Below, in pieces: positions 1 through 7,741 of a stretch of 64,000 nucleotides of DNA (position 1 is the first letter of the stretch; every line of letters begins with the position of its first letter). The notes below the pieces were generated by a model that saw nothing but the letters and a program-made list of their open reading frames with translations, was not told where the DNA came from and ran no database searches. The stretch lies in the IMG/VR virus record IMGVR_UViG_3300025127_000024, positions 1 to 64,000 of that record. One strand, given 5' to 3'. Source of the DNA: a virus. The position numbers were made by a program, and so were the translations under genes.

Positions 1-1
1 T

Positions 2-3000
2 AAATCTTTACCTTCTGTAACTCAACCAGAATTAAGAAAAAAATTAGAACAAGCTTTTTCTAAAGAGCTTTACAAAAAAGTAAGACCATTATTAGGTAGA
101 ACTATAGAGCAGTACACAGAGTTTTTAGATAAAAACTATAAAGCATTATGGGATAAAATACCACAATCAGCTGTTAACAAAAGGTTTACAGAATTATCTA
201 CAGTGGTTAACGATCGTATGTCAGCTTCTGAATCTAATATAGCAGACAGACAAGTTAAAAACATATACGCTGGTAACGCGTTGAGAATAAAAAACAATTT
301 AACTAAACAGGATTTTGTAGATTACTTTACAAAGGGTAAAAAAGTTAGAAGTAGAAAAGAATCATTAGCGCAAGTATTAGCTACTGAGCTTGCTAAAGAT
401 GAGGTCAACAATGTGTTAATGGATAATCCAGATCTGCGAAACAGATGGATAGGTCAACAAGAATTAATGAACGATAACTTAAAGCAAAATTATATTGCTA
501 TGTTATCAGTCGCTATAGATAGAGCTACTCCTGATTCTCAAGGTTTAAGATATTCTCAAGTAGTACAAACAGCTGAAACACTAGGTATATCTCAAGAGCA
601 ATTAGTTGGTTTATTAAATGAGTTGAGTCTAGATGAAATGCAACAACAACAACCGTTGATATATGATTCTATTATAGATTCATTTAATTACTGGGTAGAC
701 AATACCGTTAAAGTAATAGGTAGAATTAATGACGGTTTTGTAAAAGTTATTAAAAACCAATTTCCTAACTTTGTAGGTAATTATAATAACAGACTACAAG
801 AATACATAAACAATAAAGAATATAATTGGGTTACTGATTACACAGATTTAGAAGGTAATAAAAGAAAAATATATAACTCTGAAAGATATGACACGTGGCT
901 TAATGAAACTTTAGATCAAATAAAGTATATGCCTGTTGAGGTGTTAAAAGCATTAAGTAAGTTAAAAAACCAAAACTACAATTGGCTTACAAAAATGCAC
1001 ATGAAAGATAATGGTAGCTCTAGAGGTGGATCACCAGTTGGTATGGTGTACAATGCTGATGGTAGTTTAATAAGTGAAGACAGGCAAAAGAAAGTTACAC
1101 CTGAAGAATATGAAGAAGGAAGAAGAGTTAGTAAAGAGGTTTTTAAGAAGAAATATCAAAAAGCTATAGCAGATGCTATTAAAAACAACAAGGCAACTGA
1201 ACAAACAAAAGCTAAGTGGAAAAACTATAAGAGCTCTGATATAGAACTAGGAAATAAAGGAGCCGCAACTATGGGTCATATATTAAGCGTGTATAGAAAT
1301 ATAGCTAATAAACCATGGGGCGCACAAACAAAAGCTAATGTAATGTCTCGTATAATGGGGCCAAGAGGTAAAGCTTCTTTAAAATCAGGTTTAGCTTTAA
1401 TGGATGCTTATCACTCTAGTTTAAATGACTGGGTAAACAATGAGGTTAAAGGTGGTAGAAACAGAGGTGAAGCTATGACTTCTATATTTGCTAACATGCA
1501 GATGACTACTAATGCTGTTTATTCCGCTAGAGCATACGCCTCATTTACTTCGTTTTATTTTGTTGATGGTCCACAAAATATAGATAACAAGTTTAAGGGT
1601 TATAAAGGTGAACACGTACAAGATTCTTCTTCTACTACATCTTCTATATTTATGTCAATGTTAGACAATAGTTTTGAGGACAATATAGCTGGTATACTAG
1701 AGGGATATGAACAGTCTGCTATGTTAGAATCTGATACTAAAAGAATAGATGAAGTTGGTGGTAAAAATAGTCCTTTAGGTAACATAAGATTTTTACTAGA
1801 ACCTAAACTAGGTAAACAAATATTTAATTTAGATGGTGTAAGTAAATATCAAGAGGTATTAAACGAATACGATCAAATATTTAGAACAGCTGTTGGTGCT
1901 AATGTAAGAGTAGATGATACAGCTATGAAGATTAGAAAAAGTCAAGGACCTAGAAAAGGTATTAGTGTGTGGGACTTTGACGATACTTTAGCTAAAACTA
2001 ATTCTAAAGTTGGGGTTGAAATGCCTGACGGAACAACTAGAAAAATAAACGCAGAGGAGTTTGCTAAAACATCTGATCAATTATCAGAGCAAGGAGCTAA
2101 GTTTGATTTTAGTGAGTTTAACAAAGTTATGAGAGGTAAGAAAGGACCTATGTTTGAAAAAGCTTTAGCTCGTAACAAAAAGTTTGGTAATGAAAATGTA
2201 TATATACTAACAGCTAGACCTCAAGCATCGGCAACCGCTATACAAAAGTTTTTAAAAGGTATAGGCTTAGATATACCTTTAAAAAATATAACAGGATTAG
2301 AAGACGGTAGACCTGAAGCTAAGGCCGCGTGGGTTGAAGACAAAGTGTTAGAAGGTTATAATGATTTTTATTTTGCTGATGACGCTTATAAAAACGTAAA
2401 AGCAGTACAAGAATCATTAAACAAATATGATATAAAATCAAGAACAGAGGTTGCAGGCTTTAGAAATAGTATGACTAACTCTGAAAAGTTTAACACTATA
2501 TTAGAACAAACTAAAGGTATAAAAGCTGATGAAATGTTTTCAGATGCAAGAGCTAGACAAATAGGAAAAAACATAGGTAGATTTAAATTCTTTGTTCCGC
2601 CTTCAGCAGAAGACTTTGTTGGTTTAATATATAGCTTTTTAGGTAAAGGAAAAGTTGGTGAGGCACAACTACAGTTTTTTAAAGATAGTTTAATAAAACC
2701 TTTTGGTCAGGCAATGCAAGCGTTGTCAATAGCACAAAACGCATCAAGGCGAAATTACAATACTATAAGAAAAAGATTTGATAAAAAGTTTTTAAGATCA
2801 CTTGGTAAAGAATCTGAATATAAAGGTTTTACTAATCAAGATGCTGCACGAGTTTACATGTGGGTTAAAGGTGGATATGATATACCTGGTTTAAATAAAC
2901 AAGATATAAATAGATTAGTTGAAGTTGTAGAGAATAATGAAAACTTAAAATCATTTGCTGATCAAGTATTTAATATGACAGGTGAAGGCTATGTACAACC

Positions 3001-4519
3001 GTCAGAAAACTGGACAGCATCCAATATATCAGGTGATTTACAAGGTAACCTAAGAGATATAAGTAGAAAGCAATATTTATCTGAGTGGGTAAAAAACAAA
3101 AATGAAATATTTAGTAAAGAAAATCTAAATAAAATAGAAGCGTTATATGGTTCTAATTTTAGAGAAGCATTAGAAGATATATTGTATCGTATGGAAAACG
3201 GTACTAATAGAAACTTTGGTAAGAACAGGTTAGTTAATAACTTCATGAATTGGATTAACAACTCTGTTGGAACAATAATGTTCTTTAATGCTAGATCGGC
3301 TGTTTTACAGACAATATCTGCGGTAAACTTTATTAATTTAGGTGATAATAATCCTATAGCTGTAGCTAAAACATTATTAAATCAAAAACAATACTGGTCA
3401 GATTTTGTAAAAATATTTAACTCTGACTTTTTACAACAGCGTAGAAAAGGTAATAGAATAGATGTTAGTGCTAGTGAAATAGCCAACTATGTAGCTAACT
3501 CTAAAAACCCTATAAAAGCAGGTATAGCTTATTTATTAGATAAAGGGTTTTTACCTACACAAATAGCAGATAGTTTTGCTATATCAGTAGGTGGTGCTAG
3601 TTTTTTTAGAAACAGAGTACAAACATATGTTAACCAAGGTTTAAGCTTACAAGAAGCTGAGTCAAAAGCTTTTGGTGATTTCCAAGAACTCACAGAGGAA
3701 GCTCAGCAGTCTAGTAGACCTGATAGAATATCACAACAACAAGCTGGTCCTTTAGGTAGAGTTATATTAGCATTTGCTAATACACCTATGCAGTACACTA
3801 GGTTAATTAAAAAAGCTACATTAGATTTAATAAACAAAAGAGGTGATTGGAAAACTAATGTTTCTAAAATAATATACTACGGCGCTATACAAAATTACAT
3901 ATTCAACGCTTTGCAAAACGCTATGTTTGCTTTATTGTGGGACGACGACGAAGAAAAAGAAAAAGAAAAGGACATGCGTACGCTAAATGGTATGGCAGAT
4001 TCTTTATTAAGAGGAACTGGCTTGCCTGGAGCTATTACTTCTACTGTTAAAAACATGGTGTTAAAAGCTATTGAAGAATCAGAAAAAAGAAATCCAGAAT
4101 ATACTAAGGTAGCAATAACAGCGCTAGGTATATCACCACCTGTATCTTCTAAAATAAGAAAAATAGCACAGGTAGGTAACATAGTTAAATATGATGGTGA
4201 TGAAATAATGGAAAAAGGTTTATCATTTGATAACCCAGCTTGGCTTGCAGGAGGAAAACTTTTATCAGCTTTCTTTAATGTACCAGCTGATAGAGTTGTA
4301 CAAAAAATGGATAACCTTAAAGTAGCCGTAGATAATGAAACACAATGGTGGCAGTCTATAGCGTTAGCTTTAGGTTGGGATCAATGGAGTTTAGGTTTAG
4401 GTTATAATAAGAAAAAAGAAGAAATAATAATACCAGATAATAAATTTTTAAAGAAATTTAAAACCAATAAGTTTAAGGCACCAAAGTTTAAAACCCCAAA
4501 ATTTAAAAGAAAATTTTAA
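2..4519 (+). CDS. C-terminal part of a giant internal virion protein with an embedded HAD-like domain (5' end outside window)
   Basis: The frame is open from base 2, so the true start lies before the window; the Met/Val codons near 203 are internal. More than 1,500 residues are visible. Around residues 655-665 is GISVWDFDDTLAK, the DxDxT nucleophile loop of HAD phosphatases. It is followed by YILTARP (about 733) and YFADDAYKN (about 790), which fit HAD motifs II and IV. The rest is long and mostly helical, with a hydrophobic stretch near LGRVILAFANTPMQYTRL, a pattern seen in large phage ejection or polyvalent proteins. The C-terminus is a lysine-rich repeat in which KFK recurs with a period of about five residues (4450-4516), perhaps binding DNA or membrane. 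Its position before an exported-protein and lysis-like cluster fits a late virion gene. The virion role is inferred; the HAD motifs are seen directly. Confidence 0.7.
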   Translation, partial: KSLPSVTQPELRKKLEQAFSKELYKKVRPLLGRTIEQYTEFLDKNYKALWDKIPQSAVNKRFTELSTVVNDRMSASESNIADRQVKNIYAGNALRIKNNLTKQDFVDYFTKGKKVRSRKESLAQVLATELAKDEVNNVLMDNPDLRNRWIGQQELMNDNLKQNYIAMLSVAIDRATPDSQGLRYSQVVQTAETLGISQEQLVGLLNELSLDEMQQQQPLIYDSIIDSFNYWVDNTVKVIGRINDGFVKVIKNQFPNFVGNYNNRLQEYINNKEYNWVTDYTDLEGNKRKIYNSERYDTWLNETLDQIKYMPVEVLKALSKLKNQNYNWLTKMHMKDNGSSRGGSPVGMVYNADGSLISEDRQKKVTPEEYEEGRRVSKEVFKKKYQKAIADAIKNNKATEQTKAKWKNYKSSDIELGNKGAATMGHILSVYRNIANKPWGAQTKANVMSRIMGPRGKASLKSGLALMDAYHSSLNDWVNNEVKGGRNRGEAMTSIFANMQMTTNAVYSARAYASFTSFYFVDGPQNIDNKFKGYKGEHVQDSSSTTSSIFMSMLDNSFEDNIAGILEGYEQSAMLESDTKRIDEVGGKNSPLGNIRFLLEPKLGKQIFNLDGVSKYQEVLNEYDQIFRTAVGANVRVDDTAMKIRKSQGPRKGISVWDFDDTLAKTNSKVGVEMPDGTTRKINAEEFAKTSDQLSEQGAKFDFSEFNKVMRGKKGPMFEKALARNKKFGNENVYILTARPQASATAIQKFLKGIGLDIPLKNITGLEDGRPEAKAAWVEDKVLEGYNDFYFADDAYKNVKAVQESLNKYDIKSRTEVAGFRNSMTNSEKFNTILEQTKGIKADEMFSDARARQIGKNIGRFKFFVPPSAEDFVGLIYSFLGKGKVGEAQLQFFKDSLIKPFGQAMQALSIAQNASRRNYNTIRKRFDKKFLRSLGKESEYKGFTNQDAARVYMWVKGGYDIPGLNKQDINRLVEVVENNENLKSFADQVFNMTGEGYVQPSENWTASNISGDLQGNLRDISRKQYLSEWVKNKNEIFSKENLNKIEALYGSNFREALEDILYRMENGTNRNFGKNRLVNNFMNWINNSVGTIMFFNARSAVLQTISAVNFINLGDNNPIAVAKTLLNQKQYWSDFVKIFNSDFLQQRRKGNRIDVSASEIANYVANSKNPIKAGIAYLLDKGFLPTQIADSFAISVGGASFFRNRVQTYVNQGLSLQEAESKAFGDFQELTEEAQQSSRPDRISQQQAGPLGRVILAFANTPMQYTRLIKKATLDLINKRGDWKTNVSKIIYYGAIQNYIFNALQNAMFALLWDDDEEKEKEKDMRTLNGMADSLLRGTGLPGAITSTVKNMVLKAIEESEKRNPEYTKVAITALGISPPVSSKIRKIAQVGNIVKYDGDEIMEKGLSFDNPAWLAGGKLLSAFFNVPADRVVQKMDNLKVAVDNETQWWQSIALALGWDQWSLGLGYNKKKEEIIIPDNKFLKKFKTNKFKAPKFKTPKFKRKF

Positions 4520-4530
4520 CAAAATGAAAA

Positions 4531-5751
4531 ATGAAAAAAATTTTATGTGTCCTTTTTGCCCTGTGTGTATTTGTAAGTAATGCACAAGATAAAAAAAGTT
4601 TATTCAAAAATATATATGATGACTTTTTAAAGTATGGTACAATATACGCCGCGGGTGATATACGTAACGCATATGAAAATAGTAGAAAAGATTACTTTGT
4701 AGAAAGACCTGCTGATGGAGATCTATACGCGATACCACGAGTTATAGAGGTTACTGAGTATTTTGACTTTGACTATAGGTATGGTGTTGGTATACGAAAG
4801 CTAGGTAGGTTTGGTTACGAAAGAAAGCCAGGTAATTTCTGGACAGGAAACCAAGTAAGAGAAAGTCAACTAGCTTTATCAGCACCGACATCAGCTGTTG
4901 ATGGCTTTGAATATTTATTCCATTTTGAAAAAGAAAGATTAAGAGGTGAGGAGTTTGAAAACTATAGATATTTTTTAAGACACACAGGTGATTATCATAT
5001 AGCTAAGGTTGAGGCGAGAGAGCAAGGTGCTTTTAACTTTTCTTATAAATCAGGAGAGCTTAGAGCTAGATTACCTATTGGTAAAAAGTTTAGTATATCT
5101 GCAGGCGCAATATATCGTACACATGAACGAGCTTACGGATATAACCCTATAGAAATATGGTTAAATGAAACAGAAACATTTACGACAGGTGATGGAGAGG
5201 TTGTAGAGTATCCAGTTAATCCATGGTATAGTTTAGGTTTTGAATATGGTTATGATGATATATACTACACGTCAGAAGATGAACTTGGTAATGAAGTAGA
5301 TGACTGGTATTGGATAGACCCAGCTGGAAACATAGTGGCTTATACTGATTTACAGTTTCGTAACACAGTGTTTAGAGACTTGATCAACCGGTACAACAAT
5401 GAGCAGTGGGATCAAATAGGTGAATTTGGTTTAATATCACCAATCATAGGTGCTGACTTTTACCATTTTAAAAATAACTTTTGGCTACATGCTTATGGTA
5501 ATTATTTACCTGGTTACCACAAATATGTTTCAGGTGATTTAGATTTTAGCTATTTAAACAGAAACAATTGGGGTAAAGGCGGATTGATACAAGACGCGGA
5601 GCCACAGCAATGGGAAGATTACCAGGTAGGAATAAACTTTGGTTGGAAGCTAAACAAACACATAGGTGTTTTTATAGAAGGTGAATATAATAAAATGTGG
5701 GATACAAGGTTTTATAATTCTACATTTGGAATAAACTATACATTTAAATAA
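4531..5751 (+). CDS. Exported outer-membrane beta-barrel-like protein
   Basis: The 406-residue protein begins with a clear signal peptide, MKKILCVLFALCVFVSNAQ, of the Bacteroidota type with cleavage likely after Ala. The mature part is rich in Tyr, Phe, Trp and alternating polar/apolar stretches. It ends in FGINYTFK, an alternating aromatic C-terminal strand like those of outer-membrane barrels. No catalytic motif is seen. It lies 11 nt after the giant virion gene and directly before a small membrane protein, so it is probably expressed late. A phage-encoded outer-membrane protein could block superinfection, mask a receptor or take part in lysis. It could also be a secreted beta-rich protein that is not a barrel. 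No family was recognised by name. Confidence 0.7.
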   Translation: MKKILCVLFALCVFVSNAQDKKSLFKNIYDDFLKYGTIYAAGDIRNAYENSRKDYFVERPADGDLYAIPRVIEVTEYFDFDYRYGVGIRKLGRFGYERKPGNFWTGNQVRESQLALSAPTSAVDGFEYLFHFEKERLRGEEFENYRYFLRHTGDYHIAKVEAREQGAFNFSYKSGELRARLPIGKKFSISAGAIYRTHERAYGYNPIEIWLNETETFTTGDGEVVEYPVNPWYSLGFEYGYDDIYYTSEDELGNEVDDWYWIDPAGNIVAYTDLQFRNTVFRDLINRYNNEQWDQIGEFGLISPIIGADFYHFKNNFWLHAYGNYLPGYHKYVSGDLDFSYLNRNNWGKGGLIQDAEPQQWEDYQVGINFGWKLNKHIGVFIEGEYNKMWDTRFYNSTFGINYTFK

Positions 5752-5752
5752 G

Positions 5753-6040
5753 ATGGCAGCACCACAAATAGGAGAGGATACAAAGGTAACTTTAGATTTA
5801 AAAACAATAGGTATGGTTGTAGGTTTTGTGTTAACCTTGTCTGGTATGTGGTATACCCTACAAGCTGATATTGCAGAAGCTATGGTGAAACCTGAACCTG
5901 TTATTGATAGAGTAGAATATGATTTGAAAGACGAGTTGATTCGTCAAACAATTATGGATACACAAGATGATGTTGATAAAATTTTAGAAGATCTAAAAAA
6001 GATTGATGAAAGATTATACGACATACAAAAAAATAGATAA
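5753..6040 (+). CDS. Small single-TM protein with coiled coil, holin/spanin-like
   Basis: A 95-residue protein with one hydrophobic segment at about residues 18-37 (IGMVVGFVLTLSGMWYTL) and a charged, heptad-like C-terminal half (about 55-92). The stop and the ATG of the next gene share one base (TAATG), so translation is probably coupled. One TM segment plus a periplasmic or cytoplasmic coiled coil, next to exported proteins, fits a holin, i-spanin or inner-membrane anchor. No family signature allows a firm choice. A 3-TM holin candidate exists separately at 33744-34199. Confidence 0.6.
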   Translation: MAAPQIGEDTKVTLDLKTIGMVVGFVLTLSGMWYTLQADIAEAMVKPEPVIDRVEYDLKDELIRQTIMDTQDDVDKILEDLKKIDERLYDIQKNR

Positions 6041-6447
6041 TGAAATACTTAATTATAATTTTATTTCCTTTACTTTCATTTACACAGTCACAAGTTCCTG
6101 ATAAGTATTGGTTAGATGATAATAAATTTAACGCGGCTATATCAAGCAATGCATTTGGAGATGATAATGAAGAAACTATAGTTGTAGAATTTTGGGCTAA
6201 GTTTAACGAGAAGAATTGTTTTGCTGAATGGAGTAAAATAAAAAACGCAAAATACTATAGAGTAGATATATCTAAAGCACCAAAAACAAAAAAAGAATAT
6301 AGAGTTAGAATGGCTCCAACAATATTAATATTTAAAAATGGTAATGTAGAAGAAAGTTTTAAAGCTGGATTAGATTTACTATTACCTACTGATTTAAATG
6401 AAATACAAGAATCAATAAACGAAATAAACAACGCTAATAAATTTTAA
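6040..6447 (+). CDS. Exported thioredoxin-fold protein lacking the first active-site Cys
   Basis: A 135-residue protein with a signal peptide (MKYLIIILFPLLSFTQSQ). The core VVEFWAKFNEKNCFAEW aligns with the thioredoxin segment V-x-F-W-A-x-W-C-x-x-C, but the first Cys is replaced, leaving only the Cys of NEKNC. RMAPTILIFKNG carries the cis-Pro loop and following strand of the fold. A single-Cys thioredoxin fold cannot do the normal dithiol exchange, so a binding or monothiol role is more likely. It sits in the late plus-strand cluster after a small membrane protein. A second exported thioredoxin with an intact CKHC lies at 15392-15745 in the opposite block. Confidence 0.7.
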   Translation: MKYLIIILFPLLSFTQSQVPDKYWLDDNKFNAAISSNAFGDDNEETIVVEFWAKFNEKNCFAEWSKIKNAKYYRVDISKAPKTKKEYRVRMAPTILIFKNGNVEESFKAGLDLLLPTDLNEIQESINEINNANKF

Positions 6448-6450
6448 ATT

Positions 6451-6663
6451 ATGAGTAATTTTACAAGTCCTTTTATGGCAAAGTCTCCAATCATGAGAAA
6501 GAAAAAAGGTTGTGGGCACGATAGTCCTGTAACTTTTAAAGGAGCTAACTCTTCAAATTCAGATTGTTGGAAAGGGTATAGAAAAGTAGGAACAAAACCA
6601 TCACCAAGCGGAACAGGTGAAACTGTAAACGATTGTGTAAAGATAGGTAGTAAAAAGAAATAA
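6451..6663 (+). CDS. Small Cys-containing protein with the SPF-MAKSP N-terminal peptide
   Basis: A 70-residue basic protein starting MSNFTSPFMAKSPIM, nearly the same N-terminus as the products at 7278 and 30321. It also contains GHDSPVTFKG, which resembles GHNSPVKFMG in the protein at 29045. Three Cys (in GCGH, DCWK and DCVK) could bind metal or form disulfides. The body is unlike those of its motif partners. It starts 3 nt after the thioredoxin-like gene, within one tight late operon. Function is unknown; a minor virion component or a packaged small protein is the main inference. Confidence 0.65.
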   Translation: MSNFTSPFMAKSPIMRKKKGCGHDSPVTFKGANSSNSDCWKGYRKVGTKPSPSGTGETVNDCVKIGSKKK

Positions 6664-6664
6664 C

Positions 6665-6958
6665 ATGGCTTACCAACAACACAACTCTCCTTTTAATATA
6701 TCAGACGCTTCTTATGAAAAGTCTAATAAAAAAATGAGAGCAGATCATAAAAAAGAAACTGGTAAAACATTAGGTAAAAGATTAACATCTGGTAAGAGTA
6801 AACGTAGAGTTTCGTTTGCTTGTAGATTTGCTGGAATGAAAGGGCCTATGAAAAAGCCTAATGGTAAACCAACTAGAAAAGCAAAAGCATTAGAAAAGTG
6901 GGGGTTTGGAAGCGTTGCTGCCGCTAGAAGTTTTTGTAATAATAATAAAGAAAAATAA
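6665..6958 (+). CDS. Small highly basic conserved phage-type protein
   Basis: A 97-residue protein, very rich in Lys and Arg, with the block FACRFAGMKGPMKKPNGKP followed by TRKAKALEKWGFGS. I recall this block as recurrent in small proteins of marine phages, without an assigned function. NSPFNIS near the N-terminus echoes the Ser-Pro-Phe motif of its neighbours. Its charge suggests DNA or nucleic-acid contact inside the virion. It begins one base after the preceding stop. Confidence 0.65.
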   Translation: MAYQQHNSPFNISDASYEKSNKKMRADHKKETGKTLGKRLTSGKSKRRVSFACRFAGMKGPMKKPNGKPTRKAKALEKWGFGSVAAARSFCNNNKEK

Positions 6959-6963
6959 TAATT

Positions 6964-7275
6964 ATGTGGAAATTAACTAAACAATACTGGAAAGATATGT
7001 GGAAAGCTCTATGGAGTAAAACTACTATAGATGATAAAGCTATCGCAACAGTAAAAGAAATAAAGAAAAGATATAAATTAACAGCTGAAGAGTTAGCTGA
7101 TGTAGCTAAAGCTATAAAAGAAGTAGGTAATCAGCTTGGAGATATAGACGATGCAATAAAAGGTAAGTCTCGTAAAGGTAGAAAGCCTAAGGTTAACATG
7201 CCTAAGCCTACAAATATGATGTCGCCAGGTAAAGAAGATCCTTATTATAAAAATAGTAAAGAATTAAATAAATAA
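6964..7275 (+). CDS. Small basic protein of unknown function
   Basis: A 103-residue protein with a Trp-rich N-terminus (MWKLTKQYWKDMWKALW), which could be an amphipathic membrane-contacting helix. A predicted helix AEELADVAKAIKEVGNQL follows, then a basic tail with KSRKGRKPK. MMSPGKEDP near the C-terminus again has Ser-Pro. No family recognised. It is packed between other small late genes with gaps under 10 nt. Confidence 0.6.
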   Translation: MWKLTKQYWKDMWKALWSKTTIDDKAIATVKEIKKRYKLTAEELADVAKAIKEVGNQLGDIDDAIKGKSRKGRKPKVNMPKPTNMMSPGKEDPYYKNSKELNK

Positions 7276-7277
7276 AC

Positions 7278-7667
7278 ATGAGCAAATTCTCAAGTCCTTT
7301 CATGGCAAAAAGCCCTATAAATAATAACGGAGATGATGGTAGAAGTTGGTTAGACTGGGCTCAAGATGGATTAACTGCTGGTGGTATGATACCTGCTGTT
7401 GGTGCTATACCTGATATTATTAACACTGTGATTTCTACTGGAAGAGCTGGCTACGCGGGTTTAACAGGTGATTCTGAAGGCGCTAAAAAGCATAGTGCTA
7501 ACGCGGCTTTAAATGCAGCTGCTATTATCCCTGTAGTGGGTCAAGGAGTTTCAGGTGCTAAGCTTATAAACACTGGTAGTAAAATTGCTGGTAAAGTTAA
7601 AAAAGCTAAAACATTTGCACCATATATAATGAGTGCTGCTCCAGCACCAGATGACGGTTTTGAATAA
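7278..7667 (+). CDS. Hydrophobic protein with SPF-MAKSP N-terminus and pretoxin (PT-TG)-like segment
   Basis: A 129-residue protein that opens MSKFSSPFMAKSPINN, almost identical to the start of the 6451 product. The rest is Ala/Gly-rich and hydrophobic: GMIPAVGAIPDIINTVIS, then a turn with GYAGLTGDSEGAKKH, then AAAIIPVVGQGVSGAKL. This paired IPxVGxIPD...IPVVGQ layout resembles the pre-toxin TG module found ahead of toxin domains in polymorphic toxins and some bacteriocins. No toxin domain follows here. It may be a membrane-active lysis or ejection peptide. It is the last gene before the convergent terminator. The pretoxin resemblance is a pattern match by eye only. Confidence 0.6.
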   Translation: MSKFSSPFMAKSPINNNGDDGRSWLDWAQDGLTAGGMIPAVGAIPDIINTVISTGRAGYAGLTGDSEGAKKHSANAALNAAAIIPVVGQGVSGAKLINTGSKIAGKVKKAKTFAPYIMSAAPAPDDGFE

Positions 7668-7705
7668 GGATCACGAAATAACGGGCGTACCATACCCGAA
7701 GATCC
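7668..7705 (+). other. Imperfect hairpin directly after the last plus-strand gene
   Basis: GGATC (7668-7672) pairs with GATCC (7701-7705), and CGGG (7682-7685) pairs with CCCG (7695-7698) inside it. The outer stem begins at the base after the stop codon of the 7278 gene. It may stabilise the 3' end of the late transcript together with the terminator that follows. Confidence 0.4.
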
Positions 7706-7715
7706 TGTAACTAAA

Positions 7716-7740
7716 GGGAGGCATTGCGCCTCCCTTTTTT
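7716..7740 (+). terminator. Rho-independent terminator between convergent blocks
   Basis: The stem GGGAGGC (7716-7722) pairs with GCCTCCC (7728-7734) around a 5-nt loop and is followed by six T (7735-7740). AAA before the stem pairs with the first T residues. It lies between the end of the late plus-strand block and the stop of nrdA on the minus strand (7742). Read from the minus side the tract is only TTT, so it may work weakly in that direction as well. Confidence 0.85.
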
Positions 7741-7741
7741 A

